64,000 bases of DNA from Setaria digitata (taxonomy: Eukaryota > Nematoda > Chromadorea > Rhabditida > Setariidae): contig RCAB01000034.1 of assembly GCA_003640385.1 (NCBI GenBank), forward strand, positions 1 to 64,000. The letters run 5' to 3'. Of this stretch, positions 13,001 through 25,449 are shown one piece after another. The notes beneath the pieces are model-generated. The model saw only the letters and a program-made list of their open reading frames with translations, was not told where the DNA came from and made no database searches. Each line of letters opens with the position of its first letter. Positions within the stretch are counted from its first letter, which is position 1. Both the position numbers and the translations under genes were made by a program.

Positions 13001-16000
13001 CACCACAGACCACACGGACACGCACGTACGAACATGCGTGCGTACATATGCATATATACGTAACCGCACGGAGCTGGCTTTCGGATACTTCACACTAACA
13101 TCCTGGCATTATTATTTATGAGGGTCTGGAGCAGCTGTTCTGAACCATTTCGGTTGTTGTCATGGATACGATGTGACAAAAGCGCATTGGCTGAAAATTT
13201 CCAGAGGGTAATTAACGTTTGTGATTGAGGTCACAGAAAGATTTGATAAGACCTGTTATTGAACACTCTAGCACTCCTTCAGAAGACGTATTTGACGTAG
13301 AGCTAACTTGTATTTCAGGAATAAATGAACGGAAGACCGTGATTATTAAAATCGGATTATGATGAAAAGGAAATCACAACTTCATTGTGATAAGGCATTC
13401 TCGATATTGCCGCCGTACCTTAAGTTAAAATAGTCTCGTTTCAAAGTTTTGAAAACTTGACAAATTCGGTTTGCTTTACTACATGCGGTCTCAAAATTCC
13501 TATTTTATCCAATGATTCAAGACAGGTGACGGTAGTGAGTTTCGTGAAGATGCTAGGGTTTGAAGAAACGGATTACCGGAGGTTTCGAAACAGTTATTTG
13601 CGAAATTGTGTTGGGAGAATGCATCATTTATTTATTTCTTTTAAAATAAAAGCTCGGTAACAACTTCATCTAAGGGAAGTAAAGTTTGGGAAGCTGGAAT
13701 TTACAAATAAACATCGATATCGGACTGCGGTTCGGAATGTTGGACATTTCGCTTACATTCACAGTCTAACGAAAATAAGGTTTGCTGTATACTGCTCCTG
13801 TCCTCATCGAAATAGACAAAATGCCATGGACCAATTAATATATTAAAACTGAACGAAGTATCCTCACTATAAAATATAGTGTTCTGTTGTGACACCAAGC
13901 TAGTGCTACCCAAAAATGCTACAGTGAGTTTCTGCGCTACAGATGGGACGGAATGTCTTATAGTGGAATGGAAGGAACTTATACTTGAATAAAATTCCCG
14001 CAAATTACAAATAATAATAAAATTGATAACAGGATTTGACACACCTTTACATATTGTTTGATATAGTAACAGTAGCTGAGGGAGCAGGAAAAAAGTAAAA
14101 GAGGAGAGAGAGGCTTCGCGCGTAGAGGACAGTAGTTAAATGCTTACTCCTTCACGGGACTTCCGCTTCAGTGAAATTGATAATTTTTTTGTAAAAAAAA
14201 TTGGCCTTGATGGCACTGCGGAATATCAGAAGAGCAGCAGGTGGCAGTGGTCAATATTCCTTCATGAAGTTTCACTGAACTCCCACCATTTCATCAGAGT
14301 TAGAACTTAAAATGAACTGAAAAAGGTTTTCATCTGTATTGTGATCCACCTTGCCCTTATCTCACTTACTAGCTATGGGTTGCGTGAGAACGTTCATGTG
14401 GTAACAGCTGTGAAGAGTTATGCAGGAGACTTCCGCTTCCTTTTATCTTCTGATTACACTACTTGAAATGGAAGGAGAATAAAAAGTAGATTTATCTAGT
14501 CAGGAAAATTTATTTTAACGATGTGAATTTGTCAAGACCATTTTTATGAGTATATCACCTAAACTGTGTCAGACAGGAAAGTGCGGGAATTTTTGTTGGT
14601 ATTTTCAATGACAAATCGCAGCAAATAATAACTGCTCTGTGCTCTTGTTTTCAAAAATTCATCTATTCCATTTTGGAATTGATCAAATACAATATTTTTC
14701 TTTTTTGTCATTTTTGAACCCCAATTTTCTTTCCAGAAAATTTCCTTCTTCTTAAAAATCTAATTCAACAGTTCAGTTACTTATTTGCATTGTCCGTGAA
14801 CACTTGAACTAACTCCCATAATTTCATTACATATAATACCTAAAACTGAGAACTGAAATTAGAAGACAAATTTTAGTGATGAGGTACCTAAATCGCCAAA
14901 AGACATGACATTTGGTTGTCAGGATTCGAAATTTCTTTTTTGAACAGACCAGACAGGGCAACAAATAGTTTGGAATGATTTCAAGTTACGACTCAAACCT
15001 TTGGAAATTAATGAAATTTATTACGAAAATTTCAAAATTTACAGATCTCTGTAATTACTGCTCCATAAGAGACCAAAATTGTATTTAAAAAAAAAAAAAA
15101 AAATCCACTTCTTTTCACAATGCACCAGCGAAAATAGCGAAGAAAGCTACTTCCACATCTTTCAGTGAAATGATGAGCGATTTTAATTTCAGCCCTAGGA
15201 AAAAGAAGAGGTCATCACCACACCAACTGTTTCAAAGAAAAGGCAAAATAGAAGAGAGAGGCGGACAAGAAGGCAAGAAAAGTTTACTGAGCTGAAAAAC
15301 TTGTTTTCAGGCAACCTACTTCTTTACCTTCAAATTTTCACTGCCTTCTGTAATAAAATATGATGTTGAATAAATGAATATGGTTGGCGATGAAGCGACA
15401 TTTCCCTCACTTTATAAAAGTATTCAAAATTTTGCACTGAACTATTTCTTGCTTTTCATATTGTACTGATTGAAATAGATGTGAAGAGTAAGACAGTAAG
15501 ACTGGAAACGCAGAGGGAAAAGTTTTCAAAGCAAGCGAAAAGATCTGTAAAATTTTATTATTCTTAAAATCCGCACAAAACAGTAGCAGACAGGAAATCC
15601 CACATGTTTGAAAAATTGATTTTTAACTTGGTTTTTGTAACAGTATTACAATGATTGACTGTTTCTGTTCACCCGAAACTTTCCATGCAAAAACCAGTGA
15701 TATCAACGTTCAAATAAATAATCTTTCAAAAGGATTTAACCAATTTTCAAATTAAACCTATTTTTTACGGAAGGTAGGGTAATGATTACAATGATAACTG
15801 TGATGTTACAAAAGAACGCAACAAAAGGAACTAAACACTCGAAAGTAATAGAACGGTCAAATTTATTTAGGTTGGTAAACTGGAATTTTAATAATCGGAC
15901 TACATCTCGAAAAACACGAGCTGTAGAGGCATTCAAGATTTTTTTTACATAGTGAAGATGAAATGGAACTAAAGAGATTTTGAATACAAATAAGCTTTTA

Positions 16001-18484
16001 CTACGTAAAGGATGCGTAATGACAGCAACATCAAAAAGAAGTTGAATTGAAGAATTTGACGTGCTGAAACCACGCAGCCATCTACAGGGGACGTTTGAGA
16101 GACAAGGTGAATATGGATGCGACCTTGCAAGTGCGTATATACTTTACTTCTGATTTATTTTTCTGTTTCTGTTCTTTCGTTTGTCTGTACAAATTAAATG
16201 AGAAAACATGCTGAATTTGCAAGCCATCATTCTTGACTAACTGAGATAAAATTTAGCAAATAATGCTCAGAGAAAAGTGGATAGAGATGCTAGACATTTG
16301 AAATGGATTTAGTATTTTAATTTCTCTGATAAAATTGAACAAATAGGAGATCGTTTTGGTCGTTAAAGCAATCGTTAAAACAAAAAATTCTTCCTGAAAT
16401 ATTTTCCTTATCATTTTCTGATAAAATCAGTTAGAATCCTTTCCATATACAGAAAAAAAAAAAAAATTGTTATTAACATCAATTTTCATTACAGACAAGC
16501 GATAGCGAAGGCGTTAAAAAAGATTCGCTTACATCACTGTTTTTATTAATTGAATGGGTCCCTCAACTGACGGGTGCAATTTTATTATCAGAATTTTAAT
16601 GATGACAAATTTATCAGAACATTCGATCTTGTTCTCGAGATCTTCTTCTCTTTCATTTGATGTGAAAAAATGTTCCATGCAAACTGTTGTCAAAAAAGCC
16701 ATTTATAAAAATGAAAATTCGGATTTTTCCCACGTTCCACTGAAAAACCAGGGAAAAAGTTGAGCTAGAAATCAGAGGGAACAGGAGCGATCGGATCGAA
16801 CTGAATTCGTCTTTTTCAATTCATACACATTAATCCTCATACCTTCTGTCTCTTCTACCACTACGAGTTCTTCAGAACTAAACCCATCGTAGGCGCTCAT
16901 GTCAACTGACTCCCTTATACGGCACAAAAAGCTGTTTTCTTTGCATCACTCTTAGGCTTTACTAACAAAAACATGTTCCGAATGCTGTACTCAAGTTTAG
17001 CGCCCTCAAAAAAAAAAAAATAAGACTCTACATTAAAGAAAATTTTGCTTCACCGATTGAAGTTAGATAATCTTGGGTAACAAATAATTTAGAAAATCCA
17101 TTTACAATGTCTCCAAATCTTTAACTCCAATGAAAATTCAGTTCAGTGGGAGTATAGAGATATGCTGGCATCAAATAGTTCGCAAAAGTTAATTTTACCT
17201 TTATTTGACTGGAATATTGAACTACAGAAAAAACCGAACAATTAGTGACTGTACGCACAACATCTTTGTAACCGGCAGCACTCAAGAAATTTTGTTTCTC
17301 TGAACATCAAAATGATTCAAAATATTTGTTTAGAATGGATAACAAATTTAGACATTAGAACAAGACTGGATGAAAGAAAGACACATTGAACAAATAAATA
17401 AGACGAAAATAATCTGATGAGCATCAAAAATGAACACAACAGGAAGTATTGGATTTGCTCATACTGCCGACAAGGCATGATTAAATCTAAAACCTTTTTT
17501 AACAAAAAACACAACAATGCCAAGCTAAAAACCTGGCCTTACAATGTTAAAAGTTGAGCAGTTCTAATCTCCCGAATCGAGTCTTCGAGACATCCTTTCG
17601 AAACCTGTACAACTTAAGATACTCTGAAATAAGTATATTAATAAAAGGCTAATATGAACAAAACAAAACACACTAGTCAACAGGATATTTGATGCTACGA
17701 ATACGAAATTTAAAAATTTTAACGCCAGCATATTACAACATTTAAATAAATTACAACTAATCTTCCTGGATAATGTGAAATGATAAGCGTAATTCGAGGA
17801 AACTTCAACCAATTTTAGATTACATACCAAGGACCATTAATTAATTTAAAATGTGAAATAAGACGAAAAACACAAAACGAAGGAACTTTGTAGGAACCAA
17901 CTACAAAACGTAAAAATTTTATACAGATGTTTCCTGTACAGATCTTGCGGTATCTACAATAAATCCTATGAACCTATCGGAAAAATTCACGCGAAATTCG
18001 CTGAGGTAGGATCCATGTTCCCACGTTTAAAAGTTCGAAACAACAAATAAATTATCATCTTGCAGTGCTAAAAATTAGGATCCAGCTATCAGTCAGTGCT
18101 TTAAAATATTTGGAATAAATAGAGCAGCATCAATAGGTATATTTTAAGCTAAAATGAAATAAGATACACAAAGCGTTACGCAAAAAAACAAAAGCAAGAC
18201 AATTGAAAGCTTAGGGATTTTGCTTTATAAAAAGAAACCAAATGAAGTTGCTTAAAGAGATCATTAACCCAGCGATTTTCAACAGCTCAACTGATGTACT
18301 GCCAATTGCACAGGAGTAAAGAAATTCGATTAATGGTCGAAAAGAGAAAAAAAACTTCCCCCCCCCCNGTGATAGGGTGAGTTAAAGGTCCATCAGAACA
18401 AGAAAAAAAGCAAAACATTATTGGAAACAAGAAATCTATTACACGACATACGACTTTTCGGAAAATTATTTTTTGATTTACTGA
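10062..18484. other. Gene-poor intergenic DNA, right part
   Basis: About 8.4 kb without a supported gene. It contains a purine-rich block at 12.2-12.9 kb, a short alternating-purine/pyrimidine palindromic block near 13.0 kb, a Lys/Arg-rich open frame at 15.1-15.3 kb and an ambiguous base beside a C-run at 18367. Candidate exons at 10.5-10.6 kb and an antisense open frame at 13.7-14.0 kb are noted as findings only. Confidence 0.4.
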
Positions 18485-21101
18485 CTATCGATTATGATTT
18501 GAAGATGAATCGACCGGATCTGAAACGGGTGTTTCAATGTTAAAATTTTGGAGGACGGATTCGCGTTCACGTTCTGCTACACCCAAAATTTCTTGCACAA
18601 AGGCTCCCATCGAAAATCTGCGATCATTACGAGCTTCATCAAGGAATCTATGAGCCAATAAATCCGGATACTTCGGCCTGTTATTATAATCTTTCGTCAA
18701 GCTGCAAAAGAAACAAGGAATGAAATATTTGCATGAATCATCGTCAAAGACAAAATAAACTAATTTTCTCGGTAAAAATTGAATATTAAAATTATAAATA
18801 TATCACATACCACTGAGCAACAAAATCCTGAAAATTATTGGTGAATCCCAAACTGTGAGATAATCTTGGTGCTGGCTCATGAACAACCTGCTTTAATTGC
18901 TCAAATGGTGTTTTCCATTTGGAATATGGATGGGATCCTGAGGCTATCTCCACCTGAATTCAGTTCAGATTACAAACGCGGACGAAGTAATAGGGGGATT
19001 TAGTAACTGAACCCTAATAAAGCGAAGAGTAATCAAAACATTTGAACAAAAAAAACATGTAATTTGATACACTAAAATAAAAGTACGTACCAGAGTAATA
19101 CCTAAACTCCATACATCGGCTCGAACATCATAAGCAACCTTCTTTTCACCCTCAATTCTCTCCGGTGGCATATAAGGTTTGCAACCTGCATTTACCGTTT
19201 TTGCAACCTAAATCTGATTCTAAACAAAGTTTGAAACAGTTTAAGAAGAAATGAAATTCCTTTTTGACTTCTATCAGTAATAATCTCCAAGATTGTCCGA
19301 AAAACCTCAACCAAAACATATTACTTACTGAATTTGTTAAATGGCCTGAAATGCCGAAATCACAAATTTTCACTGCTCCCTGCTTATTAAGCAATATGTT
19401 TGATGGCTTTACATCGCGATGTATTAGATTCATCTGCTCTTTCATGAAATTGAGCCCCTCAACGACCTGTAGTAATGCGTTTTTTTTCAGATTTTTGTTC
19501 CTCTACATTAAGTCAAAAAATGCAAGATTACTGTAAAGATGCCTTAAATAAAAAACTCGTAAATATGCTTTAGTCTAACAGAACAATAGTCCCAATACGT
19601 AACTCACCGAAAGAGCACATTTAGCTATAAACATTTCCGGCAAAGGACGACCAGAATCGAAACACATTCGATAAAATTTATCCAGTGACGTATCCATTAC
19701 CTCCATGCAAATCCACACATCTCCTTCACGAAACATCGCGCCATAAAAACGTACCATCTGAAATTTACTTCGTAACCACTATATTTAATCTGCAAAATTT
19801 TTTTTTGGAAAATATGAAAAGCTAATGGAATATGAAACATTTCACCATTACTTGAAATATCAATCCTCACAAAAACAATTCGTTTAAAATCATAATAATA
19901 CCGGTAAGTTGGAAGTGTTAGAATTACCTGCGGACAGCAGTCACTTTTCATGCAAGCTTGTAACTCTACAAGCATTCGCTTCTGACTTTCATCGTTTATT
20001 TGGGAATGGATACGCTAAAACAAATTAATTTTGAGGCTTCATAATGCGAATTACAATTTCACTCTTTTAATTTCGAAACAAGAGTTATCTATCGTAAGAA
20101 GTTCGCCATTATCTTAAATCAACCTTCACAGCCATAATCGTATTCGTTTGACGGTGACACATTTTTTCAACAACTCCATATGCCCCCCTCCCAAGCTCCT
20201 CGATCTTCTCTAACTCTTGAGCTCGCACCTGAACCTCTTCACCATCCTCTGAAAATCTGAAAGTAAAAATGTAAAAAAGATACTACACCAGAATTTATTG
20301 CCTAACACAAAGGCGAATTCCATTATAGTGCATTTTCTTCCTTTTCTAACTATTTCGAGCTTCAAGCGCACTTTTTAACAACCACTGAACAAAAAAGTTG
20401 ACCATTTCCTGCTTAAATAATAGCCGGTTCAGAGGCTTCCCTGCTAATGAAAAAAGCAACAGCGAATTCATCGAAAGCATTAACGAACTAGTTAAGGATT
20501 AAAAACAGAAAGCACGAATGCATAATTCAGCAAATAAAGGTTTATTCTCAATTAATATTCCAACAATTTAAAATATATGTGAATGTAACTGGGGATATTT
20601 GTTTCAAAAAAATCCAATGAAAAGAAAAAAAAAAAAGGAAAACTGGCAAATGTACAATGAATACATATAACGACACTGATTTAATATTCATGTATAAACC
20701 TTACTTCATCATGCATTTATCGTCAAGATCTAAATTTGGTACACTTTCTGGTTCGGGCATTGTGAGGCGTCCTAGCTTACCTTTACCTGCAAAAAAGTAA
20801 GGCAAAGAGAAAAATATTTGTCTTATTTAATTCATTTAAATGCAGCCATGATACCACCACACTGGGACATCTGGTGAAGAAGTTCAAATATCGACAATCT
20901 AAATAACGGTTGCATCAAACAAAATGGCAGAATTATAGCTTTCACGGAAAGGCGATATGTGACCACTCAAACATTGAGAGCCTTCACTATCGGCAAAGCG
21001 TTGGTATTGTTTTCAAATAAAGTATTTTTATGTGAGCAAATAAATAAGTAAATCAAAACCAAATAAGTTAAAAATCGCATACTTGCAAAACGATTTGGCA
21101 T
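18485..21101 (-). CDS. sek-1: MAP kinase kinase of the MKK3/6 class (p38 activator)
   Basis: Dual-specificity kinase that phosphorylates p38 MAP kinase on Thr and Tyr. In C. elegans SEK-1 links NSY-1 to PMK-1 in innate immunity and stress (family knowledge). Ten exons: 21101-21083, 20786-20705, 20256-20124, 20014-19928, 19757-19608, 19466-19329, 19207-19091, 18953-18811, 18701-18485, with every junction in phase (nine listed blocks), total 361 residues. Visible motifs are the Gly-rich loop [10 protein letters not shown], the catalytic Lys in [27 protein letters not shown], the catalytic loop [11 protein letters not shown], the activation loop SVAKT (the two phospho-acceptor sites of MKK3/6), [10 protein letters not shown] in place of the commoner MAPER, and a C-terminal tail with FVQEILG. 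MKK4/7 is less likely because SVAKT, QLKQVV and the C-terminal docking-like tail follow MKK3/6. Length fits the family (about 335). The first exon has only 19 coding bases. Confidence 0.95.
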
Positions 21102-22827
21102 TGTCGTTGATTGGGTGGTTGGAGAAACTGACAAACGACAAGAGTTAAAATTGAAGCAGTCTCATTTCAGCAACAAATTAATTAAGCAGAAAATTTGTGC
21201 AGAACTAATCCAAATTATGTTCATTGGTATTAGACGACCACATACCCTGAAATTTCTTATTTTTACATTAGCGTTGGAATTCTGGATCATGTCAATGACC
21301 ATTAACCCAATTATCTGTGAAGCCGATGGAGAATACCTATCTTACGGGCCTTTTTTCTGCTCTTCTTTAACTTCCATATTTCTCACTCATAAACTATCTG
21401 CGAAGGAGAATAGGTACTGGGAAGAAAGAAAAAAGTTGGTTATTCCTCCTTTCTATGTTTCGCTTCACTACAAAAAGGAATTCGAAAAACTGTTGAAGTT
21501 ACTCATTGGGCTGAAGTGAAAAACAATAACAACGAAAGGATAAATTTGAAAAGGAAAGATCTTTTAATAAAGTTGGATATTAAGAAGGATGAGAGTAAGA
21601 GGAAGATTAAATAATGGTTGGACTCTCCAAAAAACATCTTTTTCAATGAAAGGAGACAGAGACATATTGGAATGTGGGTACATTATTCATTTGGGCAAGC
21701 TATGAACGTCCCTCATTTTGCGACAGATCGTGTGAATTCTGTGAAAGAATTATGGGTGAGACATGCCATTCACCGAAAATATAAGCTTTTCCCGCGATAC
21801 TGTAAGTAAGTGTTGCATAATAACGCTAAATAATGTGTTGTATCAGTATTTTCGACGTCGCCGCCTGATTTCTTCGTAATAGGGCTGAGTTCACACATAG
21901 TTAGACTCAAATGGTAAGGAGGTCTTGCGGAAGTACCACAGCCAGAGCACGGTGAAACACATACATACACACTGCATATACAGAACTTTCAAATGGTCTT
22001 AAATGCTGTCGGGGAATGTCGTTCCCAAGCTGATTACATCAAAAACATTTCGACTCTCACTTCTAACAACATCGGAAACACCCAAAGGCCACAACTCATC
22101 CTCCCCCTTGCCAAATAATCTCACCGAAATATTGAGCTCTTACAGCTTTCATAGCCGTTCTCTCACAGCACTATTGCAAGGAGGATTTTCGGCATGTCCA
22201 AACTTTCGAGTGCCGGGTGTTTGAGCTTTATTCACCTGGATAACTGGAAGGTAGCGATCGGAGAGCAACACACAACTGTGTGGTCGGAAATCTTCTTGCC
22301 GCTATTTTCCAAGTAATGAAGTGGACCGTGTTACGGTCTATGGAGATGGGTGTTTTTTTCTAGTTTGGAGGGCAAGTTCCAGACAAAACAGCGCAGAGTG
22401 GTAAACGGCAGGGAGAAGGGAGCTGTTATCACTAAACTGTTTCTCTTCGTATTATATAAGTAAGGTACATCTCATTGATGTTCTTATTAGTCGCTGTAAT
22501 AATATTTTTGCAACGACGAAGAGTAATTTGTTAAAGTAGACTTTGCAGTGTCATAATTATATTATAGTTAATGTGATCTCATCAGAATATACTAGTACGA
22601 AGGCACAGTTACACAAAATTCACAGGAAGATGCTAGACCCCCATTCTCCATATTGTCTTTTGTTTGACAATCTTGTTGACTGATTAAAGTTCAAATTGTT
22701 GGAATTCTTCCTAAAAATAATAAATTGGAGCATGAAAGCAACTATTATGTACCGTCTGTATACTTCGCTTTTTCCAGTTTATCTATCAACACCGTTAAAT
22801 CATCAGAATTCGCACCTAAGTTTATTG
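21102..22827. other. Intergenic region between sek-1 and a plus-strand orphan gene
   Basis: Divergent promoter region: sek-1 is transcribed left and the next gene right. A plus-strand open frame of 134 codons (21115-21519) starts at GTG within 14 bases of the sek-1 start, but it has no splice sites, no clear ATG and no recognisable domain. I treat it as unsupported. No other content was recognised. Confidence 0.4.
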
Positions 22828-25449
22828 ATGGTTGATGTAGGCTCAAAACGAGCGGTAAGTGTTTTATGCTTTATTATCCTTCCCGCAGGAATATAAACAC
22901 ATTACTGTTTAAGCCGCTTACTCCCAGTCTTTACTTCATGACACTTTGGATTCTTTGTAATCTTTCACACACTAAGTGGTTCCATGTTCATTGGGAATTC
23001 ACTTTTTTGCAGGATGTTCAGTTTACTTCTGGCTTAAATTCAGTTGATAGTGGTCCTTCATACAGTGAAGCAGTTACCGTTACATCATCAACAATTGTAA
23101 CTCCGGTTGGCTTGCAGAAAGAACCTCTCTCACCAGTTTCCGAACGCTACCGCCTTAAGAAGTTTCACTTGCAACAAAAATACGATTATATTTATATGGT
23201 ACTTCTTTGGGTAGCTTATCTTTCACTGGACTATTTTCCTCTTAAATCAGCTTTTCAAGACTCTCTTTTGCACAGAATTCACCTACCCTAACTTGCAATT
23301 GCTGATCACTTCTTTCTTTACTAAATCCAAAAAAGTTCGATACCTACGAGTAATTCCGGACTTTTTTCTTAGCTAGTTTATACTAATTAAATTTAATATG
23401 CCTTATTTTTAAGTAATCATTTTTCACATATAATTTCCGAGAAATTTTCAGTCTAACAATCGGTTACGCAATCGATTATATCACATTAAAAAAGAAATTA
23501 ACCACCTGAAACGTCTAAAAAGGTTTACTTTGTACACATTTATCAGCCCATTATCTATAGCGGCAATGTTATGTTTTTAGCTGTCGTTCAAAATAAGTTT
23601 GTTTTCACGGTATGTCAAAAATGAAAAGAGAATCAAGAACTATTACGGAGATCAGGTTATTGTTCAGAGTACTCTGTCAACGATTATTTACGTTTCGTGA
23701 CCCCTTTATGGATTCATGCTTGGAAATTCCGGATAATGATCCGACATCGTCAACAACAGAGAAGATTTCAAACGATGCAATAGGAAAATTCTCTGGAAAT
23801 TCCAAAAAGAAGAAAGCTGCAGAAGTTAAACGAGTTAATCAGGTTCACCAATTTTTTGTTGTTTTCTAATTCCAACTCCGCGAATTTTAACAACAGGCTC
23901 ATTTTCCCTCTAGGGATAGATATAAATGGCCGATTCAACTGGGGATAACGGAGTTCTGCATCACTAGCTTCAAAGAAATTACAGAACTGTTGAATCGTTA
24001 ATGCCTGGTTAGATTTTTTTGTAGAATCTCAGATCAGCTTGCAGGAAAGCTAACAGATGTTGCTTAGGTGGCTAAAATAATCAAATGCGGTATCTTCATG
24101 CCTTTTAGACCAACTTAGGTAGTAGGAAGGGTAAAAGCAGAGATGGCCTACCAAAAATTCCAGGTGCAAGGTTGCCGAAGGATTCCGAATGGGGATCTCA
24201 TATACCTGCAGTTCGCTAACAAGAGGTGAGAATGTGGTTGCTGCAGAAAAGTATAGTGTTGTACGATATTGTATGTTTATGTAAAACTCATCTCACAGGA
24301 GACATTAATACGATTTATTCAAAATTGAAGTGCGGTATTTTTCGTAGCTGAAAGGGAAGGTTTGGAAAGTGCAGGGTCTGCGGTCATTAGGCGCTGGTCC
24401 TCTAAAACTATCTTATGTATTCTGATTTTGCCGGAAGTCAGTTTCTACTCAATGAAATTGAGATTTTAAAATACTCGGAATTACCAGAATAAGCTTGCAT
24501 AAAGTGAAAAGTTTTTCATGAAGGTACTATTCTGGCAATTAGAGAGGTTATAAAATACAGCAGTATTAAAGGAAAAAAGAAATGATACATGTCTGGTGAT
24601 TTAGCAAGTAAGAATTGAAATGCTCCGAAGATCCGAAAGAGATAGGATCTACAAAAGACGAAGATTCTTGTATAACACTGGCGAAGTTACCGCTAACCTA
24701 GCAAGTATTGGCATCATGAATGAAAACTCTAGTGTTTTCGCAATAACATAATGCCTTACCGAATCCAGTTAAAAGCAGACAAGAATTCGTGTTGATGCAT
24801 AAAGGTTTTCTAATCCAAATGTTGTTCACAATTGGAAGTCGATGGTTTAAGACGAAAAAGGTGAACTCCGGCTGTTTCCAGTATGTTGGATTGTTTTAGA
24901 TCAGTGACATTAGAGAATATAAATGTTGGGATCTAGTTTCACTTCTGTTAACTTGGATAACTGCTGAGAGGTGAATCCATTGCTTAGATTCCAGACTATA
25001 CTTTTAGCAAGCAAATGAAGTGTCTTCAATGGTAGAAATGGCAAAGAACAGCGTAATATCAATAATAGACTCAGTTATCACTGAATCTCATGAAGAACGT
25101 GTACGTGCTAACCAAAATTCCAGTGGCCAAAAAACTCCTCAACAGTCTCCTACTGTGTTGGCTTTAAATGAAAATGTTCGAAATAGAGTAGGAAATGTGG
25201 AGGTATGTATTAAATTATTTTTGATGGTTTAATGCTCTTGGGACTATTGAGGAGGTAATTTTTTCTTTTTTTTTTTAAAGTTAGTTTTTGCAGTTCCAAA
25301 GTGCCGAGGAAGACGAGCCAGCCATTGAAAGGATGCCACGAGCTTCATCTATAGACCATTTACTGCCTGCTGATCCAGATTCCGACCCCAACAATATCCT
25401 TACTGGATTTGGTGAAAATCTAGAAGAAAATTTCATGGCCGAAGATTAA
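22828..25449 (+). CDS. Unrecognised Ser-rich protein, five exons
   Basis: Function unknown. Exons: up to 22854, then 23013-23161, 23668-23842, 25008-25202 and 25294-25449 (TAA). The acceptors are strong (TTTTTTGCAG, TTTTGCAG) and two donors are canonical (GTAAGT at 22855, GTATGT at 25203). All phases agree, giving 233 residues from ATG 22828. The frame is open further upstream in exon 1 to an acceptor near 22780, so the N-terminus may be longer. Features seen are a Ser/Thr/Pro-rich region with a proline-directed site (PLSPVSERYRLKK), a segment QRLFTFRDPFMDSCLE, a basic patch SKKKKAAEVKR, a helix-like stretch around ISIIDSVITESHEERVRANQ and an acidic C-terminus ending ENFMAED. No transmembrane segment is seen. 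It could be a scaffold or the C-terminal part of a larger protein. A 1.1-kb intron separates exons 3 and 4. Confidence 0.65.

Noticed and set aside
18367..18367. Ambiguous base n after a C-run
   Set aside because: A local sequencing ambiguity outside any coding exon; it has no effect on gene calls.
21115..21519. 134-codon plus-strand frame next to the sek-1 start
   Set aside because: It starts at GTG, lacks splice sites and leader acceptor, and resembles no family; it lies in the divergent promoter region.
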